From contig JBBRDM010000155.1 in NCBI GenBank assembly GCA_038203935.1, forward strand, positions 1 to 13,471: a DNA stretch of 13,471 nt, given 5' to 3'. Positions 6,943-13,471 of this stretch are shown in pieces; position 1 is the stretch's first letter, and each line of letters starts with the position of its first letter. A program made the translations under genes and the position numbers. Source of the DNA: JANXSG01 sp038203935 (GTDB lineage Bacteria; Armatimonadota; Chthonomonadetes; Chthonomonadales; Chthonomonadaceae). Below the pieces are notes generated by a model. It searched no databases and had not been told where the DNA came from. It saw only the letters and a program-made list of their open reading frames with translations.

Positions 6943-8154
6943 TTATTGAATGCTGACCACTGGAGGATCGGCATAGGCATGGTATTGCGCGATAACTCCC
7001 CCTGTCTCCGTGTCGCCTTTGTGAAATAGCAGTCGATACTTTAGCGTCATGGAACCATCTGCCGGCACGGTGTAGTCTCCAGCGCCTTTCGCACCCATTC
7101 CAAAATCGTGCAGCCCAAATGGGTTGACCGCGAACAGTCCATAATCTCGCGCATGCCAAGTTTGAGGGTGGCGCAGATTAGCTGAGTTATCGAACATAGA
7201 GATTCCGTACGTCGACTCGCCGCTTATAGGGCCGTAGTAGTCCACCCAGGAAGCCTTTTTCGCCCAGCAATCCCCATCTTTTTGCCCTTCAGAATTTATC
7301 ATATGACCGCCGTGTTTGCGAGACGGAGCAAGAGTATCGGTGGTGCGCAGTCCAAACATACCCTCTTTCGTATCCCCGAAAACGACCGGCTTGCCGTGAG
7401 GCTTGAAAACGATCTCAAAATCGAGCAGTCGATCTCCATTCGGCAGCAGAGTTATCGCTATAGTTCGATTATCGGTCGCAGCTAGAGAACCATCCGGATT
7501 AAGCCAATCGGATGTGGTTATGAAGGAACCGCAAACAGGTCCAGAAACCAACTCCTTAAATCCAGTAGCAACGGTCTTGCCTGTTCCGGGTGTCTCGCCC
7601 CAGAAATCAACTCCGTTCACGCTGCCATGTGTAAACCAGAGGCCTCGGTGGTGAGGATGATCGTGGGTATCGCTGGCAACGTCCTCTACTGGCCACTGAC
7701 GCGTAAGATGATGTCCGTCAGGCGTGTAGATCGGATAGAAAAATGGTTTATTAGGTCCACTATGGGTCGTATACTTTGTAAAAAGAGTAGTCCCTATTTT
7801 TACTTCTATATCTCGACTATTTTCGCGTACTGCAACCATATCAGAATTGACACTGATGCTCTTTTTTAAATGATATGATTTTTTATTTCCTTTTTCAATA
7901 TCGGAGACAATAAAAAATAGATGGGAACCCTTGCCGGTTTTTATAATCTGGCACGGAAGCATTTCTTGATGATCGGTGGATTCCAGGGTGAATGCATTTC
8001 CGGACATACTGTTGTATTTTTTTGGCAGCAGCAAATCCAAGGCACAGTTATGATAACTATGATTTTGTGCTGAAACAGTAATAACAGGCAGTGCGCGCGC
8101 ACTACTGGTAACCAGCACTGAATATATCAAGAGTGCCCCGGTTGTAAGGATCAC
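6943..8154 (-). CDS. Secreted DUF6807 (PmoA-family) protein
   Basis: A 403-residue protein of the family labelled PmoA or DUF6807 in domain databases; despite that label it is not a methane monooxygenase subunit. Residues 1-21 form a hydrophobic leader ending in ARA, a likely signal peptide although without a basic start. The conserved core includes KPFFYPIYTPDGHHLTR (136-152), DHPHHRG (165-171) and GLWFTHGSVNGVDFWGE, the family hallmark. The beta-rich fold and histidine cluster suggest a carbohydrate- or metal-related enzyme, and relatives often sit with sugar oxidoreductase genes, but no activity is firmly known to me. The start is GTG, preceded 7 nt upstream by AAGGAG (8162-8167). It is the last gene of the - strand operon, 26 bp after the pseudopilin-like gene. 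Confidence 0.88.
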   Translation of the reverse strand: MILTTGALLIYSVLVTSSARALPVITVSAQNHSYHNCALDLLLPKKYNSMSGNAFTLESTDHQEMLPCQIIKTGKGSHLFFIVSDIEKGNKKSYHLKKSISVNSDMVAVRENSRDIEVKIGTTLFTKYTTHSGPNKPFFYPIYTPDGHHLTRQWPVEDVASDTHDHPHHRGLWFTHGSVNGVDFWGETPGTGKTVATGFKELVSGPVCGSFITTSDWLNPDGSLAATDNRTIAITLLPNGDRLLDFEIVFKPHGKPVVFGDTKEGMFGLRTTDTLAPSRKHGGHMINSEGQKDGDCWAKKASWVDYYGPISGESTYGISMFDNSANLRHPQTWHARDYGLFAVNPFGLHDFGMGAKGAGDYTVPADGSMTLKYRLLFHKGDTETGGVIAQYHAYADPPVVSIQ

Positions 8155-8161
8155 ATCGATG

Positions 8162-8167
8162 CTCCTT
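8162..8167 (-). promoter_or_regulatory. Ribosome binding site for a GTG start at 8154
   Basis: On the - strand AAGGAG is 7 nt before GTG 8154. An ATG two bases earlier (8156) is immediately followed by TGA, so the GTG must be the functional start, as in the gene at 5773. Confidence 0.75.
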
Positions 8168-8180
8168 CAAATTTAGTTTT

Positions 8181-8615
8181 TCACTTATCAGATTTATCAA
8201 TCATTATTTCAGAACCAGGAGAGGTTCCGCCCGGATTAAATATCCAGGTTCTTCTTTTATTCGGCTGTTCTTCACAAACATATTTCAGGTTGGAGGTTTC
8301 ATTTATACGGTATGTCATTCCGCAGGGACCATCTTTAGAAGTGTAGGAAAATTGTGCGGCCATCTGTGTTACCGCCGAATCGCCCGGAACAAGCCCATCT
8401 AGCTTTTCCGGATAACTGCCATGTTCGCGTTTATATTTCCGAATACCATCTACAAGTTTCTGGCCATTTCTACTCAAAGCAACCAGTCTTTGCCTGCCTT
8501 CTTTGGTATCCGGGTCAATATGCTCTTCTGTTTTAAATTGGTGCATTGCAAACCAGAATGCTGATCCTATAACCAAACCTAAGAGCGCGAAACCTGTTAA
8601 TTTCTTATTATTCAT
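8181..8615 (-). CDS. Small membrane-anchored protein, pseudopilin-like
   Basis: A 144-residue protein with a short basic N-terminus (MNNKK), one membrane helix at about 6-24 and a soluble extracytoplasmic remainder. The segment from LVDGIRKYKREHGSYPEKLDGLVP (about 54-77) matches the pattern at the end of the long helix and start of the globular head of type II secretion pseudopilins (aliphatic helix, Y-x-x-x-H-G-x-Y-P-x-x-L-x-x-L-x-P). It lacks the canonical prepilin peptidase site with GFTLIE, so it is probably a simple anchored relative. Two cysteines, C98 and C114, could form a disulfide. It starts 4 bp after the stop of the M16 peptidase gene with no good Shine-Dalgarno sequence, implying translational coupling. 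Its function is unknown. Confidence 0.72.
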   Translation of the reverse strand: MNNKKLTGFALLGLVIGSAFWFAMHQFKTEEHIDPDTKEGRQRLVALSRNGQKLVDGIRKYKREHGSYPEKLDGLVPGDSAVTQMAAQFSYTSKDGPCGMTYRINETSNLKYVCEEQPNKRRTWIFNPGGTSPGSEIMIDKSDK

Positions 8616-8619
8616 AAAG

Positions 8620-9897
8620 TTATTCGGGATTTCCGGCGGCGCTGGATTTTCGTGAGAATGGACCGATGGCAGTCAGCGTCAGCTCGGCACCGTTGAGCAC
8701 CTGTTCTGCTGCTTCCGCGATACTCTCATGGGAAACGGCATTATATTCACTTAAAATCTCTGCGATAGGCACCACACGGCCGTACGAAAGGAGAGAATCA
8801 CCATACCTATTCATGCGGGAGCTCATACTTTCCAATCCCAGCACCAGCGCCCCACGAATTTGTGTTTTCGCTTTGGTAAGCTCATCCTCACTCATGCCAT
8901 GCTTTTTAATTTTTTCAAGTTCGATATGTGTCAGTTCCAGCACCTGCTCATAAGTCTGAGGGGAAGTACCTCCGTAAATACAGAAAAAACCTGCATCCTG
9001 ATACGAGCGTGCATAGGATCCAATGGAGTAGGCGAGGCCCCGTTTCTCACGAATTTCCTGAAAAAGCCGTGAACTCATGTTTCCACCAAGCACATTATTA
9101 AGTATGGAAAGGCTGAATCGTTTTTTATCTTTTTTACCAAATGCAGTTGATCCCATGCAGAAGTGAACTTGCTCCACATCGCGCTTGCGTACCTGCTTGC
9201 TTTTACCAGATGATCGCGGCTTTCGCGCAGCTCTTTCCGGAGCTTTGCCTGTAAGATCGTTGAGCTTAGATTCCGCCATGCTTACCAGATCTGCGTGGTC
9301 CAGATTTCCGGCAGCAGCGATAACAATTCTATCCGGGCAGTATCGCGTTTTCATGTAATCTACCAGATTGTCCCGGGTTAAAGCAGATACTGTTTTGTCT
9401 GTACCAATAACCGATTTACCCAATGGATGCGAACGCCAGAGTGTCTGCATAAAGATATCATGCACGGACTCTTCGGGAGTGTCTTCATACATTTTTATCT
9501 CTTCTAAAACAACACGCTTCTCGCGCTCTAATTCGTCCGGTTCAAACAGAGAATTTCTGAACATGTCGGAAAGAATATCAAGCGAAAGATTAAGATCGTC
9601 CGAAAGTACGCGTGTTTCATAGCAGGTGATCTCTTTATCGGTAAAAGCATTTAGATGGCCGCCACGTGATTCGATCGCATCCGCGATTTCGCGCGCCGTC
9701 CTTTTTTTTGTTCCTTTGAAAAGCATGTGTTCAATAAAATGTGAGATGCCGCGGATCTGCTCCTCTTCATCACGGGATCCCACCCCAACCCACAACCCGA
9801 TGGAAGCAGATTGAACGTAAGGTACCGATTCAGAAACTACACGAACACCATTAGCCAATGTCGTAATTTGAATATTTTCTGTAAGTGGTTTGCTCAT
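8620..9897 (-). CDS. M16-family zinc metallopeptidase (processing peptidase-like)
   Basis: A 425-residue, cytoplasmic-looking protein with the inverted zinc motif HFIEH (H53, E56, H57) and the third zinc ligand E133, 76 residues later, in VLEEIKMYEDTPEE. This is the M16B layout of bacterial homologues of the mitochondrial processing peptidase beta subunit. The C-terminal half carries GLAYSIGSYARSYQDAGFF, including the conserved R/Y substrate-binding region. Length matches the 410-430 residues typical of these single-domain peptidases, which work as dimers on peptides. The ATG at 9897 is chosen over one at 9948 because the family normally begins shortly before the TTLxNGxRV strand and the longer version would overlap the GMC gene by 47 bp. 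It lies 4 bp after the GMC stop, so coupling is likely; the Shine-Dalgarno sequence is weak. Confidence 0.92.
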   Translation of the reverse strand: MSKPLTENIQITTLANGVRVVSESVPYVQSASIGLWVGVGSRDEEEQIRGISHFIEHMLFKGTKKRTAREIADAIESRGGHLNAFTDKEITCYETRVLSDDLNLSLDILSDMFRNSLFEPDELEREKRVVLEEIKMYEDTPEESVHDIFMQTLWRSHPLGKSVIGTDKTVSALTRDNLVDYMKTRYCPDRIVIAAAGNLDHADLVSMAESKLNDLTGKAPERAARKPRSSGKSKQVRKRDVEQVHFCMGSTAFGKKDKKRFSLSILNNVLGGNMSSRLFQEIREKRGLAYSIGSYARSYQDAGFFCIYGGTSPQTYEQVLELTHIELEKIKKHGMSEDELTKAKTQIRGALVLGLESMSSRMNRYGDSLLSYGRVVPIAEILSEYNAVSHESIAEAAEQVLNGAELTLTAIGPFSRKSSAAGNPE

Positions 9898-9901
9898 TAA
9901 A

Positions 9902-11554
9902 CTATAATACCCTATCGGAAACAATGTGTTCTGCGCCACGATACGCAAGCGCCAGTATAGTCAGCACGGGATTGAAACCGCCATTCGTTACATTCAGCGA
10001 ACCATCCAAAACAAACAGGTTTTGATGGCTGTGGACACGGCCCCATCTATCCGTGACTGAAGTTTTTGGGTCGTCTCCCATCCTGCATGTCCCTGCCTGA
10101 TGCTGGCCGCCGCTTAGAAACAGGGGAGGCGAATTACTCCAGATTTTTTTGGCGCCGCTTGCCTGCAGCCACTCGACTGCTTTGGTACGCATAAACTCGG
10201 AAGTTCTCAGTGTTTCTGGATGCTGAGTACCAGATAACTGTGCAACTGGGAGTCCGTATTTATCTGTGACCTGCCCAGAAACTTTCACTCTTCCGTCCGG
10301 GCTTGGAATCTCCTGTACCGGCCCCATCACCTGCAGATACCTTCGATAGTTTTCTCTCATCCACTGTTTGTTTTCCAAGCCCCAGCGCGAGATATCCTGT
10401 GGCAATGCAGTTTTCCAGAACATAATTGGCAGCTTAATAAAATCGTTCGCGAGCATACCTCCGCCTACGATACCGGGATTTCCATGATTAAAATCACAAG
10501 TGGCAATGGAGGGACCGGGTCCGATTCCATCATAGGTAATATCTTCATTTACGGAGAATGCACCCGGATAGTAGTGTCCCTGCAAATGCCTCCCTACCTG
10601 ATCGTACTCATTCCCCAAACCTTGAGGATGTCTGTCTGATTTGGAGTTCAGAAGAAGCCGTGCCGATTCGACTGCCCCGCCCGAACAAATTACCAATCCT
10701 GCAGCAACTGAAATTCGGGCTGATGTTCCTTTATCGTCTCTAATGTAGGAGACACCTGTCACACGGCCTTCACTGTTCGTATCTATTCGTTCTGCCATTG
10801 CTTCGCAAATTAAATCGCAGTTTCCAGTTACGATTGCTCGAGGTATCACCGTATTTTGCGAGCCGCTTTTAGAATCAGACGGGCATGCAAATCCTACGCA
10901 GAATTTACACTGAACACACGGGGGGCGATTGTTGTATTCGACACTATTGATCAGCAATGGTACGGGCAGCGTCTTCCATCCCAAACTTTTCGCACCACGT
11001 TCAAGGGTTTGGCCGGAAAGTGTCGAAGGAACGGGAGGCATCGGAAAACTTTTTTTTCTTTTTCCCAGGTGGTCACTGTCTCTATTGTCGCCACACACAC
11101 CCATCTCTACTTCAACACATTCATAGTACGGTTCAAGCTCCTCATAATCGATAGGCCAGTCTGCCAGCGAGCTTCCCTCAGGAACACCATAGGTGGTGGC
11201 CATTCGAAAATCCTGCGGCATGAATCTCCAGGCCTGGGCTCCATATACCCGCGTGCCACCGCCCAGGATTGCAGCATTGTTTTGATAACCGTTCTGATGC
11301 GGCGCCACGATTTTTTCATTTCCATCATCATCGATTACAGTTCTTGGATTATCGTGAATTTCAGGTCCGGCATTATGCCCATACTGTGACAGACGCTGAT
11401 TGCGAAGATTATCACGGGGAATTTCATCAAAGCTCAGGTTTTTACCTCGCTCCAGAAGAAGCACCTGCATGCCGGCTTCTGCCAGAACGCAGGCAGCTAC
11501 TCCACCACCGGCGCCTGATCCTATAATTACTGCATCATAAGATTTCATCTCCAC
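9902..11554 (-). CDS. GMC-family FAD-dependent sugar/alcohol dehydrogenase, large subunit type
   Basis: A 550-residue flavoprotein. The N-terminal Rossmann site is GSGAGGG (G12, G14, G17) with E35 in LLLERG binding the FAD ribose; GGGTRVYGAQAWRF (98-111) is the second FAD segment. C213, C216, C219 and C224 (CVQCKFCVGFAC) form a cysteine-rich patch where FAD-dependent glucose and fructose dehydrogenases carry an iron-sulfur cluster. The active-site pair H485 (GGQHQAGTCRMG) and N528 (GGFNPVL) are 43 residues apart, as in GMC oxidoreductases. It is most like gluconate 2-dehydrogenase/fructose dehydrogenase large subunits and glucoside 3-dehydrogenases. The gene before it encodes the matching subunit 3. 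No signal peptide is present. Start is GTG with AGGGG 6 nt upstream; an ATG two codons later is an alternative. Confidence 0.92.
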   Translation of the reverse strand: MEMKSYDAVIIGSGAGGGVAACVLAEAGMQVLLLERGKNLSFDEIPRDNLRNQRLSQYGHNAGPEIHDNPRTVIDDDGNEKIVAPHQNGYQNNAAILGGGTRVYGAQAWRFMPQDFRMATTYGVPEGSSLADWPIDYEELEPYYECVEVEMGVCGDNRDSDHLGKRKKSFPMPPVPSTLSGQTLERGAKSLGWKTLPVPLLINSVEYNNRPPCVQCKFCVGFACPSDSKSGSQNTVIPRAIVTGNCDLICEAMAERIDTNSEGRVTGVSYIRDDKGTSARISVAAGLVICSGGAVESARLLLNSKSDRHPQGLGNEYDQVGRHLQGHYYPGAFSVNEDITYDGIGPGPSIATCDFNHGNPGIVGGGMLANDFIKLPIMFWKTALPQDISRWGLENKQWMRENYRRYLQVMGPVQEIPSPDGRVKVSGQVTDKYGLPVAQLSGTQHPETLRTSEFMRTKAVEWLQASGAKKIWSNSPPLFLSGGQHQAGTCRMGDDPKTSVTDRWGRVHSHQNLFVLDGSLNVTNGGFNPVLTILALAYRGAEHIVSDRVL

Positions 11555-11606
11555 GAAAATCCCCTATTCTTCTTCCGAGTATGCATTTATTTCTGTCCGA
11601 CACCGT

Positions 11607-12020
11607 CTAGAATCCAATCATCTTCCAGGAGATGGAATCTCTATTCCCTCCGTTTGCAGCATCGCTGTAAAAGCCTTCTGTTGTATGCCGAAGCAGTGTA
11701 TCAAAAAAAACTTTCGGGTCCACTGACCATTGCGTCTGAACTGCACTTTTTTCGATCTGGCGAAGCACTGCATCCTGCTGCTCCAAACTGATATCAGCGA
11801 AGTTATTCCCATAGCCGATTCTGGCTTCTTCATTCAGCGCGCGTAAGCCCTCACGATATAGTGACTGCAGATGCTGCTCATCGCCTCGCAAAAGCTGTAT
11901 TATGAATACACCCGTTCCTGAATCCTTTGCACCTGGATAGTCGTCCGGAGGAATTAACCTGTCGATTGCAGCTTCCAGAACTCCAATATGGATTTCATCA
12001 AAATCAACTTCTTTAACCAT
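11607..12020 (-). CDS. Gluconate 2-dehydrogenase subunit 3 family protein
   Basis: A 137-residue protein matching the small (gamma) subunit of membrane-associated FAD sugar dehydrogenases. Family marks are AAIDRLIPPDDYPGAKDSG near the N-terminus, FFDTLLRHTTEGFYSDAANGGN and SWKMIGF at the C-terminus. In characterised systems the small subunit helps folding and export of the large subunit and usually bears a twin-arginine signal. Here the protein begins MVKEVDFDEIHIGVLEAAID, straight into the domain, and no twin-arginine sequence or alternative NTG start is visible in frame just upstream. It lies 52 bp before the GMC gene and 35 bp after the PhyH gene, and surely partners the GMC protein. Confidence 0.9.
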   Translation of the reverse strand: MVKEVDFDEIHIGVLEAAIDRLIPPDDYPGAKDSGTGVFIIQLLRGDEQHLQSLYREGLRALNEEARIGYGNNFADISLEQQDAVLRQIEKSAVQTQWSVDPKVFFDTLLRHTTEGFYSDAANGGNRDSISWKMIGF

Positions 12021-12055
12021 GACGGCTGCTCTGCATCCTTTCGACCTAAAAATGA

Positions 12056-12907
12056 TTATTCGAAGCCTGCGATACCAAGCAGCTCCAGAGTCTCATCATC
12101 AGCACCTTTAATCAGAGTTTGAGTGAGGCCCTTTGCTGGTTTCGTACCATAGATGGACTCTTTCTGCCAGCTTGGGCCATATCCAAAGATTAACAGGCGG
12201 CGATCTCCAGCACCTGGATGCGTTGGCTTCGCCCTATGCCAGAGACTTCCATGAACCATCACACAACTTCCGGCAGCAAGATGCAGTTCGATTTGATTCG
12301 GATAGTCTTCGAAAGTACCAGTTTTGAGGTCATAATCAATCCACTGGTGCGAACCGGGGATGACACAAAGCGGCCCGTTCTGTTCTGTGATATCGTCCAG
12401 ATAGAGCAGGCAGTCCATCGTAACCGGCCTGCTGAAAAGTGGTGGAATGGGATATGGAATGAGACGCTGATGGAAATGCCACTCCGTCTCTTGATTGGGT
12501 TCATCTGCCCGGCATACGCGCCCGGTCATACCTCTCATAGTGAGACTAGGGCCCATCACGGCTCGGGCAACTGAAAGCGCTGGCTGGAAATTTATAAATT
12601 CGAGAAATGCTGGATGTTTATCCATAAGATGGCGGATAAATGTACCCCCAAAAGATCTTCCGCCTCCATGTTCCAGTTCTTTTTCTATTGCTAAGGATTC
12701 TTCCATAGCATTTCGCAAGCGTACAATTTCATATTGCGGAAGCAAATTAGGACGAACTAAATAGCCATCATTGGTATACTGATCGATCTCATCAGGAGTT
12801 GCCAGCACATTCACGACTCGCTGTGGGTTGCCTTTGTGTCCATTCAGTATGCGATAGTTTATTGTGTGGCTTCCAGGGATAGCATTATCGTTATAGGAAA
12901 TACTCAT
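12056..12907 (-). CDS. PhyH (phytanoyl-CoA dioxygenase) family protein with altered iron motif
   Basis: A 283-residue protein of the Fe(II)/2-oxoglutarate-dependent PhyH family. It contains DGYLVRPNLLP (47-57) after a short N-terminal extension, the LLYLDDITEQNGPLCVIPGSH segment (167-187) typical of the family, the distal iron histidine H224 in LWHRAKPTH, and R236/R237 as probable 2-oxoglutarate anchors. The first iron motif, expected as H-x-D, reads W-H-F-H (H144, H146), so the carboxylate ligand is absent or replaced. Family members hydroxylate small molecules; substrate here unknown, though linkage to a GMC dehydrogenase suggests a sugar, polyol or related metabolite. It is the first gene of the - strand operon, with TGAGG 5 nt before the ATG. 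Confidence 0.9.
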   Translation of the reverse strand: MSISYNDNAIPGSHTINYRILNGHKGNPQRVVNVLATPDEIDQYTNDGYLVRPNLLPQYEIVRLRNAMEESLAIEKELEHGGGRSFGGTFIRHLMDKHPAFLEFINFQPALSVARAVMGPSLTMRGMTGRVCRADEPNQETEWHFHQRLIPYPIPPLFSRPVTMDCLLYLDDITEQNGPLCVIPGSHQWIDYDLKTGTFEDYPNQIELHLAAGSCVMVHGSLWHRAKPTHPGAGDRRLLIFGYGPSWQKESIYGTKPAKGLTQTLIKGADDETLELLGIAGFE

Positions 12908-13201
12908 GACTGCCTCAATCGATGGAACTTTAGTAAAAAACTTTCAATTAACATTTCCATGTCGCCCTTAGTACTTCCTTCTGAATTTGGAAACATACCC
13001 GCTGCATCCTGGCTTTAGAAATTTTGCGCCAAAGCTCCTGGCTAAAGAAATTCAGCCAAGGCTATCTGTGCTTTGCGGGGATACGGTTCCGCAGCTTGAT
13101 ACTATCTAGAACATTCATTTATTTTTCTTTTCGAGCAATTTGGAAATTTAAGAGAAATGAGAGGGTGTGTGTGCAGTAATTGTGGATTTTCTAATCTTTT
13201 A
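12908..13201. other. Intergenic region between the PhyH operon and the 16S terminator
   Basis: No convincing gene is visible. The region must hold the promoter of the - strand operon; no strong -35/-10 pair stands out. It contains the imperfect tandem repeat at 13007-13052 listed separately and an AT-rich stretch around 13110-13160. Confidence 0.7.
13007..13052 (-). repeat. Tandem 17-bp direct repeat upstream of the PhyH operon, possible operator
   Basis: TCCTGGCTTTAGAAATT (13007-13023) and TCCTGGCTAAAGAAATT (13036-13052) match at 15 of 17 positions with a 29-bp period, slightly under three helical turns. GGCT at 13040-13043 can also pair with AGCC at 13054-13057. The pair lies 100-145 bp upstream of the PhyH start, a suitable place for regulator binding. 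No regulator gene is in view. Confidence 0.45.
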
Positions 13202-13250
13202 AGCATTAAAAAAGTTCCCCGGTCTTTTGGATGGGGAACTTCTTAATGCT
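13202..13250 (-). terminator. Rho-independent terminator downstream of the 16S rRNA gene
   Basis: Read on the - strand, AAGTTCCCC (13241-13233) pairs perfectly with GGGGAACTT (13220-13212) around a 12-nt loop and is followed by a run of T (13213-13208). An outer 8-bp stem, AGCATTAA/TTAATGCT (13202-13209 with 13243-13250), extends the hairpin. It ends transcription coming from the 16S gene before the PhyH operon. Confidence 0.88.

Positions 13251-13471
<221 letters not shown>

Noticed and set aside
7282..7869. Chain of + strand open frames
   Set aside because: All are antisense to the well-supported DUF6807 gene and overlap each other in different frames.
9898..9948. N-terminal extension of the M16 peptidase to an ATG at 9948
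   Set aside because: Would overlap the GMC gene by 47 bp and add residues not usual for the family; the ATG at 9897 gives the normal N-terminus.
10856..11389. 177-residue open frame on the + strand
   Set aside because: Lies wholly inside the GMC gene on the other strand; composition is low in recognisable motifs and it has no ribosome binding site, so it is an antisense shadow.

Overview
The window looks like chromosomal DNA from a free-living Gram-negative-type bacterium, most plausibly Armatimonadota (Chthonomonas-like) or a close relative. The main clue is the first gene, a prepilin-like protein carrying the segment ARAISCLSNQKQISLAV...YANDYDE plus a C-terminal H-X9-DG motif, a combination very common in that phylum. 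The gene mix of PhyH dioxygenase, GMC oxidoreductase with gluconate dehydrogenase subunit 3, and DUF6807/PmoA is also typical of Armatimonadota and Planctomycetota. The taxon call is an inference from protein flavour; the 61 nt of 16S rRNA present are universal and do not decide it.

Layout. Positions 1-6921 are all on the + strand: the 3' part of a secreted prepilin-like (DUF1559-type) gene; a secreted TlpA-type thioredoxin with a large N-terminal domain, closed by a strong intrinsic terminator at 2093-2147; then a run of six genes comprising rhamnulokinase (rhaB), an enolase-superfamily (mandelate racemase-like) protein, a TMEM175-type potassium channel, a small protein of unknown function, a DCC-family thiol-disulfide protein and a VOC/glyoxalase-fold protein. 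Only 21 bp separate this run from a convergent operon.

Positions 6943-12907 are all on the - strand, read right to left: a PhyH-family dioxygenase with an unusual His-x-His in place of the iron-binding His-x-Asp, gluconate 2-dehydrogenase subunit 3-like protein, FAD-dependent GMC dehydrogenase with a cysteine-rich segment, M16 zinc peptidase, a short membrane-anchored pseudopilin-like protein, and a secreted DUF6807 (PmoA) protein. Gaps are 4-52 bp, so this is probably one transcript.

At the right edge lies the 3' end of a 16S rRNA gene on the - strand. It is followed within about 200 bp by a strong intrinsic terminator and then by the PhyH operon. No 23S, 5S or tRNA gene follows it, so this 16S gene appears to be unlinked from the 23S gene.

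Together the two halves suggest carbohydrate processing: rhamnose phosphorylation and an acid-sugar-type enolase-fold enzyme on one side, oxidation of a sugar or glycoside by a GMC dehydrogenase on the other. The substrates cannot be read from the sequence. I saw no mobile element, CRISPR array or phage gene, and no defence system. The most unusual items are the solitary 16S gene, the altered iron-binding motif of the PhyH protein, and the GMC/subunit-3 pair with no cytochrome partner and no visible export signal.
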